NCBI RefSeq assembly: GCF_020520425.1 | Contig: NC_079490.1 | Span: 5,518,001 to 5,582,000, forward strand | Reading direction: 5' to 3' | DNA from: Spinacia oleracea | Taxonomy: Eukaryota > Streptophyta > Magnoliopsida > Caryophyllales > Amaranthaceae | DNA length: 64,000 nucleotides | Part shown: positions 62,717-64,000 of the stretch, piece by piece | Position numbering within the stretch: position 1 is the first letter of the stretch | Layout: each line of letters opens with the position of its first letter | Position numbers and translations under genes: made by a program | Notes under the pieces: generated by a model | Told to the model about the DNA's origin: nothing | What the model saw: the letters and a program-made list of their open reading frames with translations, nothing else | Databases searched by the model: none

Positions 62717-63068
62717 TAAAGATGGCTGTGTGGCCGGCCCGGACCGAAGCCCGACCCGAGCCGGCACGAAAAAAGACCGGCCCCACACTGGCACGAAGTC
62801 GTGGGTCGTGGGCCGGGTCTGTGCCTTAATTTTTTGGAAAAAGCATGACAAGGCACGACTCGACCCGGCACGACAAGCACCCAAAATTTTGTAAAGACGA
62901 CCCGTCCCGGCCCGACACGAAAGCTTGTGGGCTCGTGCTGGGTCTGGGCCTTGTTTTGAACTTTTTGGCCCGGCACGATACAACGTGGGCCTAGATTGGG
63001 CCTAGCTTGTTTAGGCCTACCACCCGTGGGCTCGGCACGAAGTCCGGCCTGGCCCATAGCCATCTTTA
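62717..63068. mobile_element. GC-rich hAT-like MITE, second copy of the family
   Basis: TAAAGATGGCTGTGTGG on the left and CCCATAGCCATCTTTA on the right are inverted. CTTATAAG flanks both sides exactly (62709-62716 and 63069-63076), an 8-bp duplication. The 352-bp interior is GGCCCGGCACGA-rich. The ends match the element at 61367-61658, so the two are family members 1 kb apart. Confidence 0.87.
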
Positions 63069-63076
63069 CTTATAAG

Positions 63077-64000
63077 TAGATATACACATGCAGGTTGAAT
63101 TGTCCTACGTCGGAAAAGGAAAGAGATAATAATAAACTTATAAGTCTGGAAAGCTGGAACTACTCTTCCTATTGTCGATTGGTTTTAAGAATGAATCTCA
63201 TATCAGAGTTCATAGTGGATAACTTTTCTCCTTGTTGTGTACGACTAGACATATAGACGAAATTCATTACAAATGTGAAAAAGTTGAACCCCCCATGACT
63301 TGGATGACAAGATAGAGTCCATCACCGCAAAATGTTTTGACATTTTGTGGAGATGGGGTTAGGTTTTATAGGTGAAAGTGGTTTGGTGTGGGTTGTGGAA
63401 ATTTATTTGTGGGGTATTTTTTGAAGTACTCTCTTTTCATGTGGCCTTTCAAGAAATTGCTTGCATTTCAAGACAATGTAGCCAAAACAATTATGCAAGT
63501 ACATAAGAGTAAATCATTATTTTTCCATGATTGTATGAATTGATTCTCGTGGGAGCAAACTATGCCATCAAGTAATAACTGTTTGCCGGTTTTTTTATAT
63601 GACGGGTTCTGATTGGTTTGACGAAAAATGTTTTTCATGGTCAAACTGGAGTATCAACATATCGCGACTATGGGTATGAGGGTAAAATCGTCTTTGCACA
63701 GAGATAGTGATGGTGATTTAGTCTTGACACGCAAAATAACATGGACACGTCGACGTTATGGTACTGATAGTTGTAAATTAAAATCAATACCATTAAGTAG
63801 TTATTAAGTAGTTAAATGATTCGAAGTACCATCAGATACTTTTTATACGTCCATACATATCTTTTATAATTATAAGGGTATTTAAAATTTACAATTTGTG
63901 CTAGCACCGATACTCAAAATTTACAATTTATGCTTACAACGGTACTCAAAATTTACCCATGATATTTTGCGTTGCGATATTAACAAACTAATTTTTAGTT
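63077..64000. other. Right flank, no gene supported
   Basis: AT-rich sequence. Near 63875-63960 a roughly 33-bp unit containing ACTCAAAATTTACAATTT recurs about two and a half times. Nothing else was recognised. Confidence 0.5.

Noticed and set aside
61317-63063. Several overlapping 90-120 codon frames on both strands
   Set aside because: All lie in two GC-rich MITEs with clear target duplications.
1-64000. tRNA and rRNA genes
   Set aside because: No complete cloverleaf or ribosomal segment was recognised; the only pol III-like boxes belong to SINE-like pieces.

Overview
This is plant nuclear DNA, most likely from a eudicot. It is AT-rich, its genes are split by GT-AG introns, and it carries single-copy plant families (plastid CYP97B, sterol UGT80, MIKC*-type MADS, RPAP3, STP sugar carrier) among many small non-autonomous transposons. 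The abundant 'acggagta'-type Stowaway termini and the overall texture would suit Caryophyllales such as beet or spinach relatives, but that is only an impression.

Layout, left to right. 1-2390: repeat-rich flank with a 117-bp tandem repeat and a decayed copy of the next gene's leader. 3054-5202 (+): DUF1218 four-helix membrane protein. 5828-11205 (+): MIKC*-type MADS gene whose MADS domain is broken while later exons stay open. 12762-18458 (+): CYP97B-type cytochrome P450, 16 coding exons. 18459-24400: intergenic, with a 21-bp minisatellite, a MITE, a Helitron and a relocated fragment of the UGT80 gene carrying a Mutator-like MITE. 24424-27893 (-): nucleoredoxin-like gene interrupted by three different transposons. 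29471-39515 (-): complete UGT80 sterol glucosyltransferase, 14 coding exons. 38390-43220: Stowaway and GC-rich MITE graveyard. 46713-51531 (+): SANT/Myb-domain protein with a long 5'UTR intron. 52928-54117 (-): C-terminal two thirds of an STP hexose/H+ symporter with no visible first exons. 56214-61829 (+): RPAP3-like TPR co-chaperone. 61830-64000: gene-poor flank with another GC-rich MITE.

The genes do not form an operon or obvious cluster; this is ordinary plant gene order. Five loci look functional (DUF1218, CYP97B, UGT80, SANT protein, RPAP3). Three look damaged (MADS, nucleoredoxin-like, STP). I did not find a convincing new multi-gene system. The most informative points are the transposon record inside the nucleoredoxin-like gene, a natural filled/empty-site pair for a Mutator-like MITE, a recurrent family of small 8-bp-TSD elements whose interiors are made of GGGTCGG-type repeats, and a MADS gene that seems to have lost its DNA-binding domain. 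All exon boundaries were read by eye from splice consensus and frame continuity, without transcripts or database searches.
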